64,000 nt of DNA from Opitutaceae bacterium (GTDB lineage: Bacteria > Verrucomicrobiota > Verrucomicrobiia > Opitutales > Opitutaceae). The DNA lies in assembly GCA_030648295.1 (NCBI GenBank), contig JAUSID010000217.1, forward strand, positions 62,001 through 126,000, given 5' to 3'. Both the position numbers and the translations under genes were made by a program. How positions within the stretch are numbered: position 1 is the first letter of the stretch; the number at the start of each line of letters is the position of its first letter. Positions 1-9,099 of the stretch are shown here, one piece after another. The notes beneath the pieces were generated by a model. That model was not told where the DNA came from and did not search any database. It saw only the letters and a program-made list of their open reading frames with translations.

Positions 1-155
1 ACCGCGCGTTCGGCTACCGCGTCCAGCTCAACGTCCGCAATCTCCTGAACGAGTGGACACTGATGCCCGTGAAGGCTCTCACCACCGGCCAATACGCCCG
101 CTACAACCGCATCGCCCCCCGCACCTACGTCCTCAGCACCACGTTTGACTTCTGA
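1..155 (+). CDS. TonB-dependent receptor, C-terminal end (partial)
   Basis: Reading from base 3 to the TGA at 153-155 gives about 50 residues. They contain RVQLNVRNLLNEW and end in STTFDF. N-V-R-N-L-L-N is the usual penultimate-strand motif of TonB-dependent outer-membrane receptors, and a terminal F is the outer-membrane insertion signal. The rest of the gene lies outside the window. It is followed at once by a 5'-truncated isomerase gene, so the intergenic region has been removed. The complete receptor at 1020-3089 has the same kind of ending (LNVKNILDR ... NSFGF), so the two probably belong to one uptake locus. Confidence 0.85.
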   Translation, partial: RAFGYRVQLNVRNLLNEWTLMPVKALTTGQYARYNRIAPRTYVLSTTFDF

Positions 156-174
156 CCGCGACGCCCGGGCCGGG

Positions 175-852
175 ATGGTAGTGTCCATCGATCTCGTCGG
201 GCCCGAAGGCTGGCCCACGTTGAAAAAATACGGTCTCACCACCGCGATGGCGAACGGCGCCGACACCGGGATTGCCGACGGCTGGAACCGCCTTGAGAAC
301 CACGACAAGCTCGTCGAACGCTACACCCGCCTCATCCCGCAGGCCGCCGACGCCGGCCTCACCAACTTGATTTGCCTCTCCGGCAACTGCAAGGGCATGG
401 ACAAACAACAGGGCCTCGAAAACTGCGCCGTCGGCCTGAAGAAAATCATGGCCCTCGCCGAACAGAAGAAAGTCACCGTCGTGCTCGAGATGCTCAACAG
501 CAAGGTCAACCACAAGGACTACATGGCCGACACCACCGCGTGGGCCGTGGAGCTCGTGAAGCGCGTCGGCTCCGAGCGCTTCAAGCTGCTCTACGACATC
601 TATCACATGCAAATCATGGAGGGCGACGTGATCGCGACCATCAAGGCGAACCACCGGCACTTCGCGCACTACCACACCGGCGGCGTCCCAGGGCGCCACG
701 AGATCGACGAGACGCAGGAATTGAACTATCCCGCCATCATGCGGGCGATCGTCGCCACCGGTTTCAAGGGCCATGTGGCGCAGGAATTCATTCCGGCCCG
801 CCCCGATGTCCTGGGCTCGCTGCGCCAGGCCGTGCAGATTTGCGACGTGTAA
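175..852 (+). pseudogene. Hydroxypyruvate isomerase-like TIM barrel, 5'-truncated
   Basis: The 225-residue product matches the AP-endonuclease-2/hydroxypyruvate-isomerase-like TIM barrel family. It keeps GWNRLENHD, the strand-end acid in VVLEMLN, LYDIYHMQ and the last ligand region VAQEFIP, which carry metal and substrate ligands in this family. Family members usually run 260-300 residues and begin with a signal or leader plus the first beta-alpha units. Here the protein starts abruptly at SIDLVGPEGWPTLKKYGL, about 20 bases after the stop of the upstream receptor. The first 50-60 codons are therefore missing. ATG175 is the first in-frame ATG; a TTG at 145 overlaps the receptor. No ribosome-binding site is visible. 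Probably a remnant, with the fold lacking its first strand. Confidence 0.7.
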
Positions 853-1019
853 CGTGGCGCCCTGCCGCGGTTGCAAGAGCCCCAACCGTTGCACCGCTTG
901 ATCGATGACTTCACGCGTCCGAGGCAGCCACCACGGATTCCCGCAAGCTTCGCATGAGTTCACCGCCCTTCTGAAGCCACGCACTTACGGCCGGAAATGC
1001 CAAAATTAGAACACCCAAG

Positions 1020-3089
1020 ATGAAACCAGCCTACCTGATCACCCAATTATCCAGCGGATTCGCCCTGGCGTTGACTCCCGTCTGGGCTCAAAGCGTCGCG
1101 GCGCCCACTGACGCTGCACCGATCCAGCTGTCCGTCTTCGAAGTCACCGCCGACAAGGACCTCGGCTACGCCGCCTCCACGACGATGTCCGGCACGCGCA
1201 CGAACGAGAAACTCGAAAACCTGCCCAACGCCATCTCGGTGATGAGCGCCGATTTTCTCGCCGATCTTGGACTGCTGAATTTCCTCGACGCCGCCGATTT
1301 CGGCGTCGGCACCGAAAACATCTACAACGACAACGGCACGCGCGGCGCCGCCGTCGGCACGCGCTCCGGCAACCAGATCAGCTTTCGCGGACTCTCGTCC
1401 GCCCGCCAGCTCCGCGATGGGTTTCCGTGGTACATGCCGGAGGACGCCTTCAACATCGAGCGCATCGAATTCTCGCGCGGGCCGGGTGGTTTGTCGTACG
1501 GCGATGTCGATGCCGGCGGGACGGTCAACGTCTCGACCAAGCGCGCCACCTTCGGCCGCACGAGCACGACGCTGGCGACCCGCTGGGACAGCTTCGGCGG
1601 TCGCCGCGCCGCGCTCGACTACCAGCAGACGCTCCTGCCCCGGCGGTTCGCGTTCCGGGTCAACGGCGTCTACAACGATGGCGAGGGTGCACGGCAGCGC
1701 TCCGGCAGCGATCTCAAGGGCGGCGCCGCCGCGCTGCGCTGGCAGCTCGCGCCGCGCACCGTCATCGACGTGTCGTTCGAACGCGCCAACCAGCGCGACG
1801 GCCAGACGCACTCCATCCTCACCGACCAGACCGCCGCCTATGTGCGCGGCACCGGCACCAACGACCTCGATGCCATCCCGGCGCTGGCCGGCGTACAGAC
1901 CGACGGCGTCGGCCAGTTCCGTACCCAGGCCGCCGGCAACAAGCAGATTTGGACGCTCCTCGACGGCGGGATCTACAATCTCGAATCCACCGCGACCGCC
2001 GTCTTCCGCAACTCGCGCGTGCAGACCGGCGCCGCTGTCGCCAACCTCGTGACGAACCCCGCGCTTGTCCCCGGCGGCAGCATTCCCGAATCCATCGTGC
2101 CGCGTTACCAGGACTGGGCCGGGCCGGACAACTACGCCGACCAGCGCTGGCACGCCTACACGGTGGAGTTGCGGCACGATTTTACCGACCGGCTCCGCGT
2201 GCTCATCGCGCACAACGCCCAGCGCGACACGGTGCTCGTGAGGAAAAGCCTGAACGACAATCTGCAGACAACCTTCGGCGGCCGCGGGCTGTTCATCGAC
2301 GTCACGCCCAACCTCCCCGATCCGACCGATCCCGCCGGCCTGCGCGGGGAAGGCTACGATTTCGGCGTGCGGATCAACTTCCTCGCCGGCCGCGTGACCA
2401 CTTCTTACGTCCACTTCGAGACCACCAGCACCAATGACGGCTTCGGCATCGGCACCGTCCCCCGCACCGAACTCAATCCGCTCCTCGCGACTCCCTTCTT
2501 CAACAACACCGATTATCGCGACAACCGCTCGACCGGCGACGAGGTCGAGCTGTTCTTTTCGCCGACGCCAAACTGGACCGGCCGCCTGAGTTACTCGTCG
2601 TCCAGCGTCATCTTCACCAATTTCTACCCGCTGCTGAAGGTGAAGCTCGCCGAGGCCCAGGCAACGGCCACGGCGCGCGGCCTCGACCCGCTCGCCGCCA
2701 CGGCGCAGACGCTGCAGACGATGGCCGACACGATCGACGGCGTCACCGCCACGGGACGCCACACCGGCAACGCCACCGTGCGTTACCTGTTCACCGAGGG
2801 TGCGCTCAAGGGCCTCGCCCTCGGCGGCACCGGACGCTACGCCCAAGGGCGCGCGCGCTCCGCCGTCAATATCGGCGGTAACATCGCCCTCCCCGCCACG
2901 ACCACGAAGGACGACTGGGAGTTCGGCACCTTCGCCAGCTACCGCCACAAAATCGGCCGCGTCCAATGGACCTGCCAGCTTAACGTGAAGAACATCCTCG
3001 ACCGCGTCACCCTCCAGGGCAACCGGCTGTATGCGCGCTACACCCCGAATCCCCGCCAGTTCATCCTGAGCAATTCGTTCGGTTTCTGA
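1020..3089 (+). CDS. TonB-dependent receptor (possibly internally shortened)
   Basis: A 689-residue outer-membrane receptor. A signal peptide (residues 1-23, ending VWAQ) precedes a plug domain (about 35-175) with NLPNAISVMSADFLADLG, QISFRGLSSARQLRDG and IERIEFSRGPGGLSYG. A beta-barrel follows and ends in NSFGF. It would import a large oligomer or chelate using TonB energy. Sulfatase and sugar-hydrolase remnants beside it suggest a polysaccharide fragment, but this is inference. Related verrucomicrobial receptors are often near 900-1000 residues. Around residue 440 the text jumps from a periplasmic-turn-like stretch (FIDVTPNLPDPTDP) straight to GEGYDFGVRINFLAG, which usually comes much later. 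An in-frame internal deletion is therefore possible. Confidence 0.85.
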   Translation: MKPAYLITQLSSGFALALTPVWAQSVAAPTDAAPIQLSVFEVTADKDLGYAASTTMSGTRTNEKLENLPNAISVMSADFLADLGLLNFLDAADFGVGTENIYNDNGTRGAAVGTRSGNQISFRGLSSARQLRDGFPWYMPEDAFNIERIEFSRGPGGLSYGDVDAGGTVNVSTKRATFGRTSTTLATRWDSFGGRRAALDYQQTLLPRRFAFRVNGVYNDGEGARQRSGSDLKGGAAALRWQLAPRTVIDVSFERANQRDGQTHSILTDQTAAYVRGTGTNDLDAIPALAGVQTDGVGQFRTQAAGNKQIWTLLDGGIYNLESTATAVFRNSRVQTGAAVANLVTNPALVPGGSIPESIVPRYQDWAGPDNYADQRWHAYTVELRHDFTDRLRVLIAHNAQRDTVLVRKSLNDNLQTTFGGRGLFIDVTPNLPDPTDPAGLRGEGYDFGVRINFLAGRVTTSYVHFETTSTNDGFGIGTVPRTELNPLLATPFFNNTDYRDNRSTGDEVELFFSPTPNWTGRLSYSSSSVIFTNFYPLLKVKLAEAQATATARGLDPLAATAQTLQTMADTIDGVTATGRHTGNATVRYLFTEGALKGLALGGTGRYAQGRARSAVNIGGNIALPATTTKDDWEFGTFASYRHKIGRVQWTCQLNVKNILDRVTLQGNRLYARYTPNPRQFILSNSFGF

Positions 3090-3125
3090 GCGGGACGCTC
3101 GGCGCGATTGGCCGACTGCATTTTC

Positions 3126-3311
3126 ATGAAATCCTCGCTCCTCCTCTCCGCTGCGCTCGCCGCGGCCTGCGCCTGTGCCGCGCCGCTCGCCGTCGCCGGA
3201 GCCAAATCGCAGCCCAATATCGTCCTCGTTTTCATCGACGATACACCAAGCGGTGCGGCCAAACCGACCGTCTCGATCAACCTTGCTGCTTCCGCACTGA
3301 TTCGGATTTGA
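3126..3311 (+). pseudogene. Sulfatase N-terminal remnant
   Basis: The 61-residue ORF starts with a good signal peptide (MKSSLLLSAALAAACACAA) followed by KSQPNIVLVFIDD. This is the first strand and the metal-binding Asp-Asp of type I sulfatases. After about base 3243 similarity stops and the frame runs to a TGA in unrelated sequence. The formylglycine motif and all of the catalytic domain are missing. It is one of several stumps in this stretch that keep a start but not a body. Confidence 0.75.
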
Positions 3312-3369
3312 CCCCTCAAACCGGCCGACCTCCGCGCGCGACTCCGACCAACCCGATTGCCCGATCACG

Positions 3370-3752
3370 ATGTCCATGCTCAACCCACGTCTACTCGTTC
3401 TGCCGTTTCTAGCGCTCGCTCTCTCGCTGCACTCGGCCGAAAAAGCCCGGAAAACGCCAAAGGTCGTCGCGCCTGAATTGCCCGCTTACACCACCCCGGC
3501 CAGCGCCGGGGCCGACTTCACCCTGCAGGGCGAATACGAGGAACGCGGTCGCGACCATCCGCCAAAACGGCATCGTCATTCACGAACGTCTCGAACTCAA
3601 CCAGGTCACTCAGGGCGGTGGTTTCAAAACGGAGGTTCCCGCGCCCGGGCCGCTCTTTCTTCAGCAACATCGCAATCCCGTTTTCTACCGGAACGTCTGG
3701 GTGCTCGAAAAATAATCTGCACCGTGCGGCCCCGGCGGCGCGCGGAACGTAA
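3370..3752 (+). pseudogene. 3-keto-disaccharide hydrolase (DUF1080) remnant
   Basis: The frame from 3370 begins with a signal peptide (MSMLNPRLLVLPFLALALSLHS) and continues to GADFTLQGEYEE, which resembles the N-terminus of DUF1080/3-keto-disaccharide hydrolase proteins. The text then moves to a second frame (about 3560-3655, NGIVIHERLELNQ then PAPGPLFL). One extra T near 3661 shifts it to a third frame reading QHRNPVFYRNVWVLE. That is the characteristic end of this family (HGNPV.FRN.WV). So both ends survive, the core of about 150 residues is gone, and there are at least two frame breaks. The final TAA in the third frame is at 3750-3752. Confidence 0.65.
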
Positions 3753-3788
3753 CCTTTCACTTTTGCAGACCTCGCTCCGCGTCCCTCT

Positions 3789-4088
3789 TTGCTCGATCCC
3801 TTCGCCGTCGGAGGCGCGGCCCATGACTCCAACGCGCGAAAAAATTACCGACATCCCGTCGCGAAGACCGAGGATTTCACCGGCAGCGCGGCGTGGACCG
3901 ACAACCGCTACAAGCTCGTCGCCCCGGGCGGAAAACAGGCGGCCTGCGAACTCTACGACCTGCGCGCGGATCCGCAGGAGCAAACCGACATTGCGACGCA
4001 GAACCCTGAGATCGTGGAGCGCATGACCGCACAATTGCACGCGTGGCAGCGTTCGGTGGAGCGGAGCCTGAGCGGCGCGGATTATTGA
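3789..4088 (+). pseudogene. Sulfatase C-terminal remnant
   Basis: From about base 3888 the frame reads AAWTDNRYKLV, then CELYDLRADPQEQTDIA, NPEIVERMTAQLHAWQ and finally RSVERSLSGADY. This is the standard C-terminal subdomain of a type I sulfatase. The upstream catalytic domain is absent; bases 3753-3880 have no recognisable match. It could be the far end of the same gene whose start is at 3126, with a 3-keto-disaccharide hydrolase remnant now lying between them. Alternatively it is a third decayed gene. Confidence 0.75.
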
Positions 4089-4095
4089 GAGGGAT

Positions 4096-4278
4096 TCAGC
4101 CCGCGCCCCACGGTGGGAGCTTGATCGGGGCGGCGAATGCGGGGGCTCCGACCGTTTTCATGTGGCGGCGATAGAGCCGGCCACCACTCGTGACGAAGAG
4201 CGTGTCGAACTGCGTGCCGCCGAAGCAGACACTTGTCGCTTCGCCGGCGGGCAGCGGTAGGATGCCGAGGTTGCTTGC
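4096..4278 (-). pseudogene. SMP-30/gluconolactonase-like C-terminal remnant
   Basis: Read on the minus strand to the stop at 4096-4098, this gives SNLGILPLPAGEATSVCFGG, then DTLFVTSGGRLYRRHMK and a C-terminus ending LPPWGAG. The VCFGG...LFVT...LYR pattern is the last blade of SMP-30/gluconolactonase/LRE-type beta-propellers. The preceding five blades are absent: the region upstream on this strand runs directly into the sulfatase gene end at 4337. A 22-residue start-like stretch (MSLVHEFGVLSK...) lies in another frame just upstream and may be the matching N-terminus. Confidence 0.6.
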
Positions 4279-4336
4279 GGATGAGCGGTGAACGTTTCGA
4301 AGACTTTGCTGAGGACGCCGAATTCATGAACGAGGC

Positions 4337-5797
4337 TCACTCCTTCACGCCGCCGGGCTCGCGCACGCCGGCGCCCTTGCGGTTAAGCGTCGTGTCGCCG
4401 AGGTCCGCGCGGCACTGCTCGGCGAGGGCGAGCATCCGGCGCACGAGATCGGGATGTTGCGCGGCGACGTTGTGCCGCTCCTCGATGTCGCCCGTCATGC
4501 TGTAGAGCTCGGGTTCGGCCAGGGGCTGCTTCTGGTATTCCGCCGGCCAGCCGTCCATGCCCGGCTTGCGCCCGCCAAGCGTGCGATACGAGTGCGGCAC
4601 GATCAGCTTCCACTCGCGGGTGCGGACCGACTCCAGTTCCGCGCCCGTCCATCCGCCGAACGGCACGCCGTAGAAGAAATACGCCTCGCGCGGATTTTTC
4701 GCGTTTCGCTCCCCGGCGAACAACGGCCAGAGGTCGAGGCCGTCGATCTTGTGCGCAGGCAGCTTCGCGGCGACGCGGCCCGCCAGCGTCGGCAGCAGAT
4801 CGATCGCGCACGCCATCTCGCCGCACACGCTTCCGGCGGGAATGCGGCCCGGCCAGCGCGCGATGAACGGCACGCGCGTGCCGCCGTCCCACGTCGTCGT
4901 CTTGCCTTCGCGCAACGGCCGCGCGGAGCCGGCGTGGTTGCCGTAGATCAGCCACGGGCCGTTGTCGGACATGAACATCACGAGCGTGTCGTTTTCCAGG
5001 CCGTGTGTTTTCAGCGCCGCGAGGATTTCGCCCGTGCTCCAGTCCAACTCGGCGACGGCATCGCCGTAGAGGCCGCGCGGCGTGGTGCCACGGAACTTCT
5101 CGCTCACCGCGAGCGGCACGTGCGGCATCGTGTGCGCGACATAGAGGAAGAACGGCTTGGCGTGGTGGCGCGCGATGAAGCTCACCGCGCGCTCGGTGTA
5201 TTGCGCCGTGAGGCGCTCCATGTCGCGGTGGCTCAGGTCGGGATTGACGATCTTGTCGCCGTCGTAGAGCGGCAGCGGCGGAAACTTGCCGGGCTTTTCC
5301 GGGTGCAGCGGCCACTGGTCGTTCGAGTAGGGCAGCCCGAGCCACTCGTCGAAGCCGCGATGCGTCGGGAGAAACTCCGTCGGCGTGCCGAGGTGCCACT
5401 TGCCGACCATGCCGGTGGCATAGCCTTGCTGCTTGAACATCCGCGGCAGCGTCAGTTCGCGCTCGTGGAGGCCGAACTGATACCACGGCTCCATCGCGCC
5501 CTCGATGCCGATGCGGTTCGGGTAGCAGCCTGTGAGGATCGCGGCGCGCGACGCCGAGCAGACGGCCTGCGCGACGTGAAAGTCCGTGAACCGGAGGCCC
5601 TCGCGCGCGAGCCGGTCGAGATGCGGCGTGGAGAAACCCTGCGCGCCATAGACGCCCACATCCGCGTAGCCGAGATCGTCCGCGACGATGAGGATGACGT
5701 TCGGCGGGCGCTCGGCGGCAGTCCCGTTGGATAGGACGAGCAGCAGCGCGAGCGCAGCGGAGCACAAGGGGGCAGGCCCATGGTTTGGCGTCTTCAT
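4337..5797 (-). CDS. Type I sulfatase (arylsulfatase, CxAxR motif)
   Basis: A 486-residue exported sulfatase that hydrolyses sulfate esters. It has a signal peptide at residues 1-28. The metal site opens with NVILIVADDLGYAD (Asp40, Asp41). The formylglycine site is C80-S-A-S-R84, then GKWHLG and a later MSDNGPW metal loop. The C-terminal subdomain carries TREWKLI and ELYSM. The start at 5797 is chosen over the in-frame ATG at 5833 because AGGAAGGAG lies 5-7 bases upstream of it. The gene begins 32 bases after the stop of the other sulfatase, so they form an operon. Position 3 of the motif is Ala instead of Pro. No sulfatase-maturating enzyme is in the window. The substrate cannot be told from sequence. 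Confidence 0.93.
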   Translation of the reverse strand: MKTPNHGPAPLCSAALALLLVLSNGTAAERPPNVILIVADDLGYADVGVYGAQGFSTPHLDRLAREGLRFTDFHVAQAVCSASRAAILTGCYPNRIGIEGAMEPWYQFGLHERELTLPRMFKQQGYATGMVGKWHLGTPTEFLPTHRGFDEWLGLPYSNDQWPLHPEKPGKFPPLPLYDGDKIVNPDLSHRDMERLTAQYTERAVSFIARHHAKPFFLYVAHTMPHVPLAVSEKFRGTTPRGLYGDAVAELDWSTGEILAALKTHGLENDTLVMFMSDNGPWLIYGNHAGSARPLREGKTTTWDGGTRVPFIARWPGRIPAGSVCGEMACAIDLLPTLAGRVAAKLPAHKIDGLDLWPLFAGERNAKNPREAYFFYGVPFGGWTGAELESVRTREWKLIVPHSYRTLGGRKPGMDGWPAEYQKQPLAEPELYSMTGDIEERHNVAAQHPDLVRRMLALAEQCRADLGDTTLNRKGAGVREPGGVKE

Positions 5798-5829
5798 GAT
5801 TCTCCTTCCTGATGGATTTTCGTCGCAGT

Positions 5830-7392
5830 TCACTTCGTTTGCTCCGGGATCAGCCAGCGGGGCTGAATCTGGTCGGTCTCCGTGCTGTTGATCATCCAGT
5901 TGAGGAGGCGCGTGCGGAGATCGAATTCCACGTCGCGCAGGTCGGCGCGGCCGGCGAGGTTCGCGCGCTCGTGCGGGTCAGCCTGCACGTCGTAAAGCTC
6001 CGCGAAGCCGTCGGGATAGTAACAGTATTTCCAGCGCACGGTGCGGACCATCTTCGCATCGGGATGCCGGATGCCGGCGACGCCCCTGCCCTTCTCAAAC
6101 GGCAGGTCGAGCCGCCCGCCGGTGATCACTTCGGGGATGATGTTTTCGCTGAACACCGCGTCGTGCGGCTCGTAGGCGCGGCCGACGTCCGCGATGAGCG
6201 GCGCGAAGCTGCGGCCCTGCACTTCGCGTGGCTCGGGCAGGCCGAGAAACTCGAACAGCGTCGGCAGCAGGTCCACGGTCTCGATGAGTTCGTCGCGGCG
6301 CCCCGGCTTCACGCGGCCCGGCAGGCTGAACATGAACGGCACGCGCACGGACGGCTCGAAGAAGCAGTTCTTGTCCGTGATGCCGTGCTCGAAGAGCTGG
6401 TCGCCGTGATCGGAACTGAAAACGATGATCGTGTTCGCCGCCGCGCCGCTCGCCTCGAGCGCGTCGAGCAGCAGGCCGATCTCGTGGTCCACGTGCGTGA
6501 TGGTGCCGTAGTAGCTGCGGTAGGCCCACTGCAGGCGGGTGCGGTCGAGGTTCGGGCCGGCGGGGCCGTTGCGGAGCGCGAGTTTTTGCAGCGGGAGGGG
6601 AAGTTGGTCGACGGCCTCGCGGCTTACGGTGTCGGGAATCGGAATCTGCACGCCGTCATACATCGCGTCGTAGGGCGCGGCGACTTCGTAGGGGGAATGC
6701 GGTTTCCAAAACGAGACGTGCAGGAAAAACGGCTGCGGCTCACGGGCGAGTGCGGCGAGGTGATGCCGTGCGCGCAGGCCGGTCCACGCGGTTTCGGTGA
6801 ACGCGGCGTCGAGCGCCGCGCGGAACGGATTTTTTCCCGGCGCGATGTCCTTCGCGACGGCGTGGTAGCCGACGTTTTTTTTCGGATCGTTTTCCCGGCG
6901 CCACTTCACGTAGTCGGACCAGCGGTCGGTGAACGCCGCGCTGTCGTGCAGTTCGACGAGGTCGAAGCCCGTGCGCCGCGCCTCGTCGGGCGTCGGCGGC
7001 GTGTAGTGCAGCTTGCCGACCGACGCGGTGCGGTAGCCCGCCTCCTTGAGCCGCGCCTGCAGCAGGATCTCCGAGCGGTCGAGCGGCGTGTAGTTCACGC
7101 GGTTGCGATGCGAGTGCGGGTAGCGGCCCGTGAAGAAACTGATGCGCGACGGCACGCACACGGGCGACGCGACGAACGCGTGGGTGAAGTTCGCCCCGCG
7201 CGCGGCGAGGCGATCCATGTTCGGCGTCTGGATGATCGCGTTGCCGTTCGCGCCGACGCAGTCCCAGCGCTGCTGGTCGGTCATGATGAAGAGGACGTTT
7301 GGGCGGCGGGGATCGGCGGCGAGGGCGGCAGCGGCGCCGCCGAGGGCGGCGAGCACGAGGGCAAGGCGACGGGAAAACAGCGTCCGCTTCAT
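5830..7392 (-). CDS. Type I sulfatase (CxPxR motif)
   Basis: A 520-residue sulfatase. A signal peptide (residues 1-26, ending AALAA) is followed by NVLFIMTDQQRWD, a first metal loop of the kind seen in iduronate- or choline-sulfatase-like members. The formylglycine motif is C79-V-P-S-R83 (SPVCVPSRISFFTGRYP). Further on are KLHYTPP, FSSDHGDQ and the C-terminal RWKYCYYPDG...ELYDVQADP. It is first in a minus-strand pair with the sulfatase at 4337-5797. The two sequences differ enough (different metal loops and motif) to suggest different sulfated substrates. Length is normal for the family. Confidence 0.93.
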   Translation of the reverse strand: MKRTLFSRRLALVLAALGGAAAALAADPRRPNVLFIMTDQQRWDCVGANGNAIIQTPNMDRLAARGANFTHAFVASPVCVPSRISFFTGRYPHSHRNRVNYTPLDRSEILLQARLKEAGYRTASVGKLHYTPPTPDEARRTGFDLVELHDSAAFTDRWSDYVKWRRENDPKKNVGYHAVAKDIAPGKNPFRAALDAAFTETAWTGLRARHHLAALAREPQPFFLHVSFWKPHSPYEVAAPYDAMYDGVQIPIPDTVSREAVDQLPLPLQKLALRNGPAGPNLDRTRLQWAYRSYYGTITHVDHEIGLLLDALEASGAAANTIIVFSSDHGDQLFEHGITDKNCFFEPSVRVPFMFSLPGRVKPGRRDELIETVDLLPTLFEFLGLPEPREVQGRSFAPLIADVGRAYEPHDAVFSENIIPEVITGGRLDLPFEKGRGVAGIRHPDAKMVRTVRWKYCYYPDGFAELYDVQADPHERANLAGRADLRDVEFDLRTRLLNWMINSTETDQIQPRWLIPEQTK

Positions 7393-7396
7393 CGCG

Positions 7397-7495
7397 TCAA
7401 AGCTCCCGGATGAAGATGTTCCGCCAGCGGCAGACGGCGCCGGGGGCCCAGCGGTCGCTGCCTAGCGCGTCGGTGCCGCCGCTGCTCGGGAAGAT
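7397..7495 (-). pseudogene. 3-keto-disaccharide hydrolase (DUF1080) tail remnant
   Basis: A minus-strand frame ending at 7397-7399 reads ...CRWRNIFIREL and then a stop. The RNIFIREL ending is typical of DUF1080 proteins. Only about the last 10-15 residues are recognisable. The rest of such a gene is absent, because the TolB-like gene ends at 7501. The fragment lies directly upstream of the sulfatase start at 7392. Confidence 0.4.
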
Positions 7496-7500
7496 CGGAT

Positions 7501-9099
7501 TCACTTCGCCGCGTTTTCGCCCACGATCACGTACTCGACAAACGCGAAGTGCCGGCTGTCGGGCGACCAGCTGTTGACGTTGATCGTGCCCTGCCCGCCG
7601 TTGAACGCGATGATGTCCGCCTGCTCGCGTCCGTCGGGCCGCATGCGGCGGAGGATGACGTCCTTGTTGGGCGGGTGTTTCAGCGTGCCGGGCGGGAAGC
7701 TGATATAGACGATCCATTTTCCGTCGGGCGAGATGTGCGGGAACCAGTTTACGCGCCCGTCGTGCGTGAGTTGCTCGATGCCGGTGCCATCGGGCCTCAT
7801 GCGGTAGCACTGCGCGTGGCCGGGGATCTTCGCGTTGAGTTCGGAGTTGAAGTAAATCCACTTGCCGTCGGCTGAATACTCGGGGCCGTCGTCAGGCGCG
7901 GGCGTGTTGGTCAGGCGCGTGTCGGGGCCACCAGCGGCCGGAATCGTGTAGAGGTCAAGCCGCCCAAACGGATCGCCGCCCGCGACCTCGGCGCCGGTGT
8001 AGGCAAGCGTCTTCTCATCGGGCGAAACGCCGTGGAGGTAATACTTGAACTGCCGCGCGGCCGGCTGCTCGTTGGAAACGCGCCGCGGCTGGCCACCCGC
8101 AAACGGGACGGCGTAAAGGTGCGCGCCCGCGCTGAAGTAGATCGTCTTTCCGTCCGGCGAAAGCACGTGGTCGTTGTTCGCGTTTTTCACGTCGCCGGTG
8201 GAAATCTTCTCCGGCTGGCCGCTGCCGTCGGCGGCGATGCGCCACAGCGAACCGCCGCCGTTGCAGACGAGCCACTTGCCGTCGGGCGACCAGTTGGGCG
8301 CCTCCAGGCCGGCGGTCGTCACATAGATGACGCGCTTCTCCGAGCCGTCGATCGCCAAGGTCGTGAGTTTCGCGGTGCGCTTTTGTGCGGATTTCTTCGG
8401 GACGCCCACGGCGGCGGCCTGCTTCGTGAGCTTCACATTGTCGAAGACCGACGTGGTGAGCGTGTTTTTCGTGTGCGACGACGACGTGAGGCCGATGGAC
8501 GCCGCCGCCTTGAAATCGAGCTTGATTGTGGCGGTGAGCCACCAGGTTTCGCCGTCGAGCGATTCGTAGCCGGTGAATTCGTTGCCGCGCCGCACGAGCT
8601 TGAGCCAGCACGGGAATTTTCCCTTGGGCACGCTCGGCTTCGGCGCGGCGGCATCGGGGAAAACGCGCACCGTCTTGCCGTCCGTCTCCTCGCGGTAGGT
8701 GAACTGGGTGCCGTCGCCGGACGTGACGCACTGCGTGATGCAGCGCGAGCCGGCGTCGAGCGATTCGCGGAGGCACAGGCTCGCCTTGGCGTGGTTGACC
8801 TTGCCGGGGTTGTCCATGCTCACGACCCGCGCGACGAGCACGAAGTCGCCCTGCACGGATTGCCAGACGAAGTGCAGACCGTCCGCCGGCCCCCACAGGT
8901 CCATCGTGCCTTGCAGCGTGAACACGCCGGCGGCGTGCTTCGCCGTGCCGGCGATCTGCGCGCTTTGCCCGACCTGGGCGGTGCCAATGTCCTGCTGCTT
9001 CCACGGAGGCGGCAAAGTTTCCTGGGCGTGGAGCGAGAAGTTCGCCGATGCGCAGAGGAGGATGCTGGCGATGAGGTGCCGTGGAGTGCGGATTTTCAT
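7501..9099 (-). CDS. Exported TolB-type beta-propeller protein with N-terminal lectin-like domain
   Basis: The 532-residue product has a signal peptide (residues 1-25, ending NFSLHA). A DUF1349/concanavalin-like region follows at about 40-215, with GDFVLVARV, KASLCLRES and FDNVKLTK. Then come WD40-like/TolB repeats to the end (NWSPDGKWLV, LSPDGKTIYF, YSADGKWIYFN, ISPDGKWIVYIS, WSPDSRHFAF). Such proteins bind ligands and are not expected to be enzymes. The start at 9099 is the Met that gives a signal peptide; the frame extends further upstream without one. It is co-oriented with the sulfatases and probably has an accessory role in substrate binding or sensing. Confidence 0.85.
   Translation of the reverse strand: MKIRTPRHLIASILLCASANFSLHAQETLPPPWKQQDIGTAQVGQSAQIAGTAKHAAGVFTLQGTMDLWGPADGLHFVWQSVQGDFVLVARVVSMDNPGKVNHAKASLCLRESLDAGSRCITQCVTSGDGTQFTYREETDGKTVRVFPDAAAPKPSVPKGKFPCWLKLVRRGNEFTGYESLDGETWWLTATIKLDFKAAASIGLTSSSHTKNTLTTSVFDNVKLTKQAAAVGVPKKSAQKRTAKLTTLAIDGSEKRVIYVTTAGLEAPNWSPDGKWLVCNGGGSLWRIAADGSGQPEKISTGDVKNANNDHVLSPDGKTIYFSAGAHLYAVPFAGGQPRRVSNEQPAARQFKYYLHGVSPDEKTLAYTGAEVAGGDPFGRLDLYTIPAAGGPDTRLTNTPAPDDGPEYSADGKWIYFNSELNAKIPGHAQCYRMRPDGTGIEQLTHDGRVNWFPHISPDGKWIVYISFPPGTLKHPPNKDVILRRMRPDGREQADIIAFNGGQGTINVNSWSPDSRHFAFVEYVIVGENAAK

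Noticed and set aside
1047-3383. A 778-codon open frame on the minus strand opposite the TonB receptor
   Set aside because: It has no start context, no recognisable domain and a composition typical of antisense frames in high-GC genes; the plus-strand receptor explains the region.
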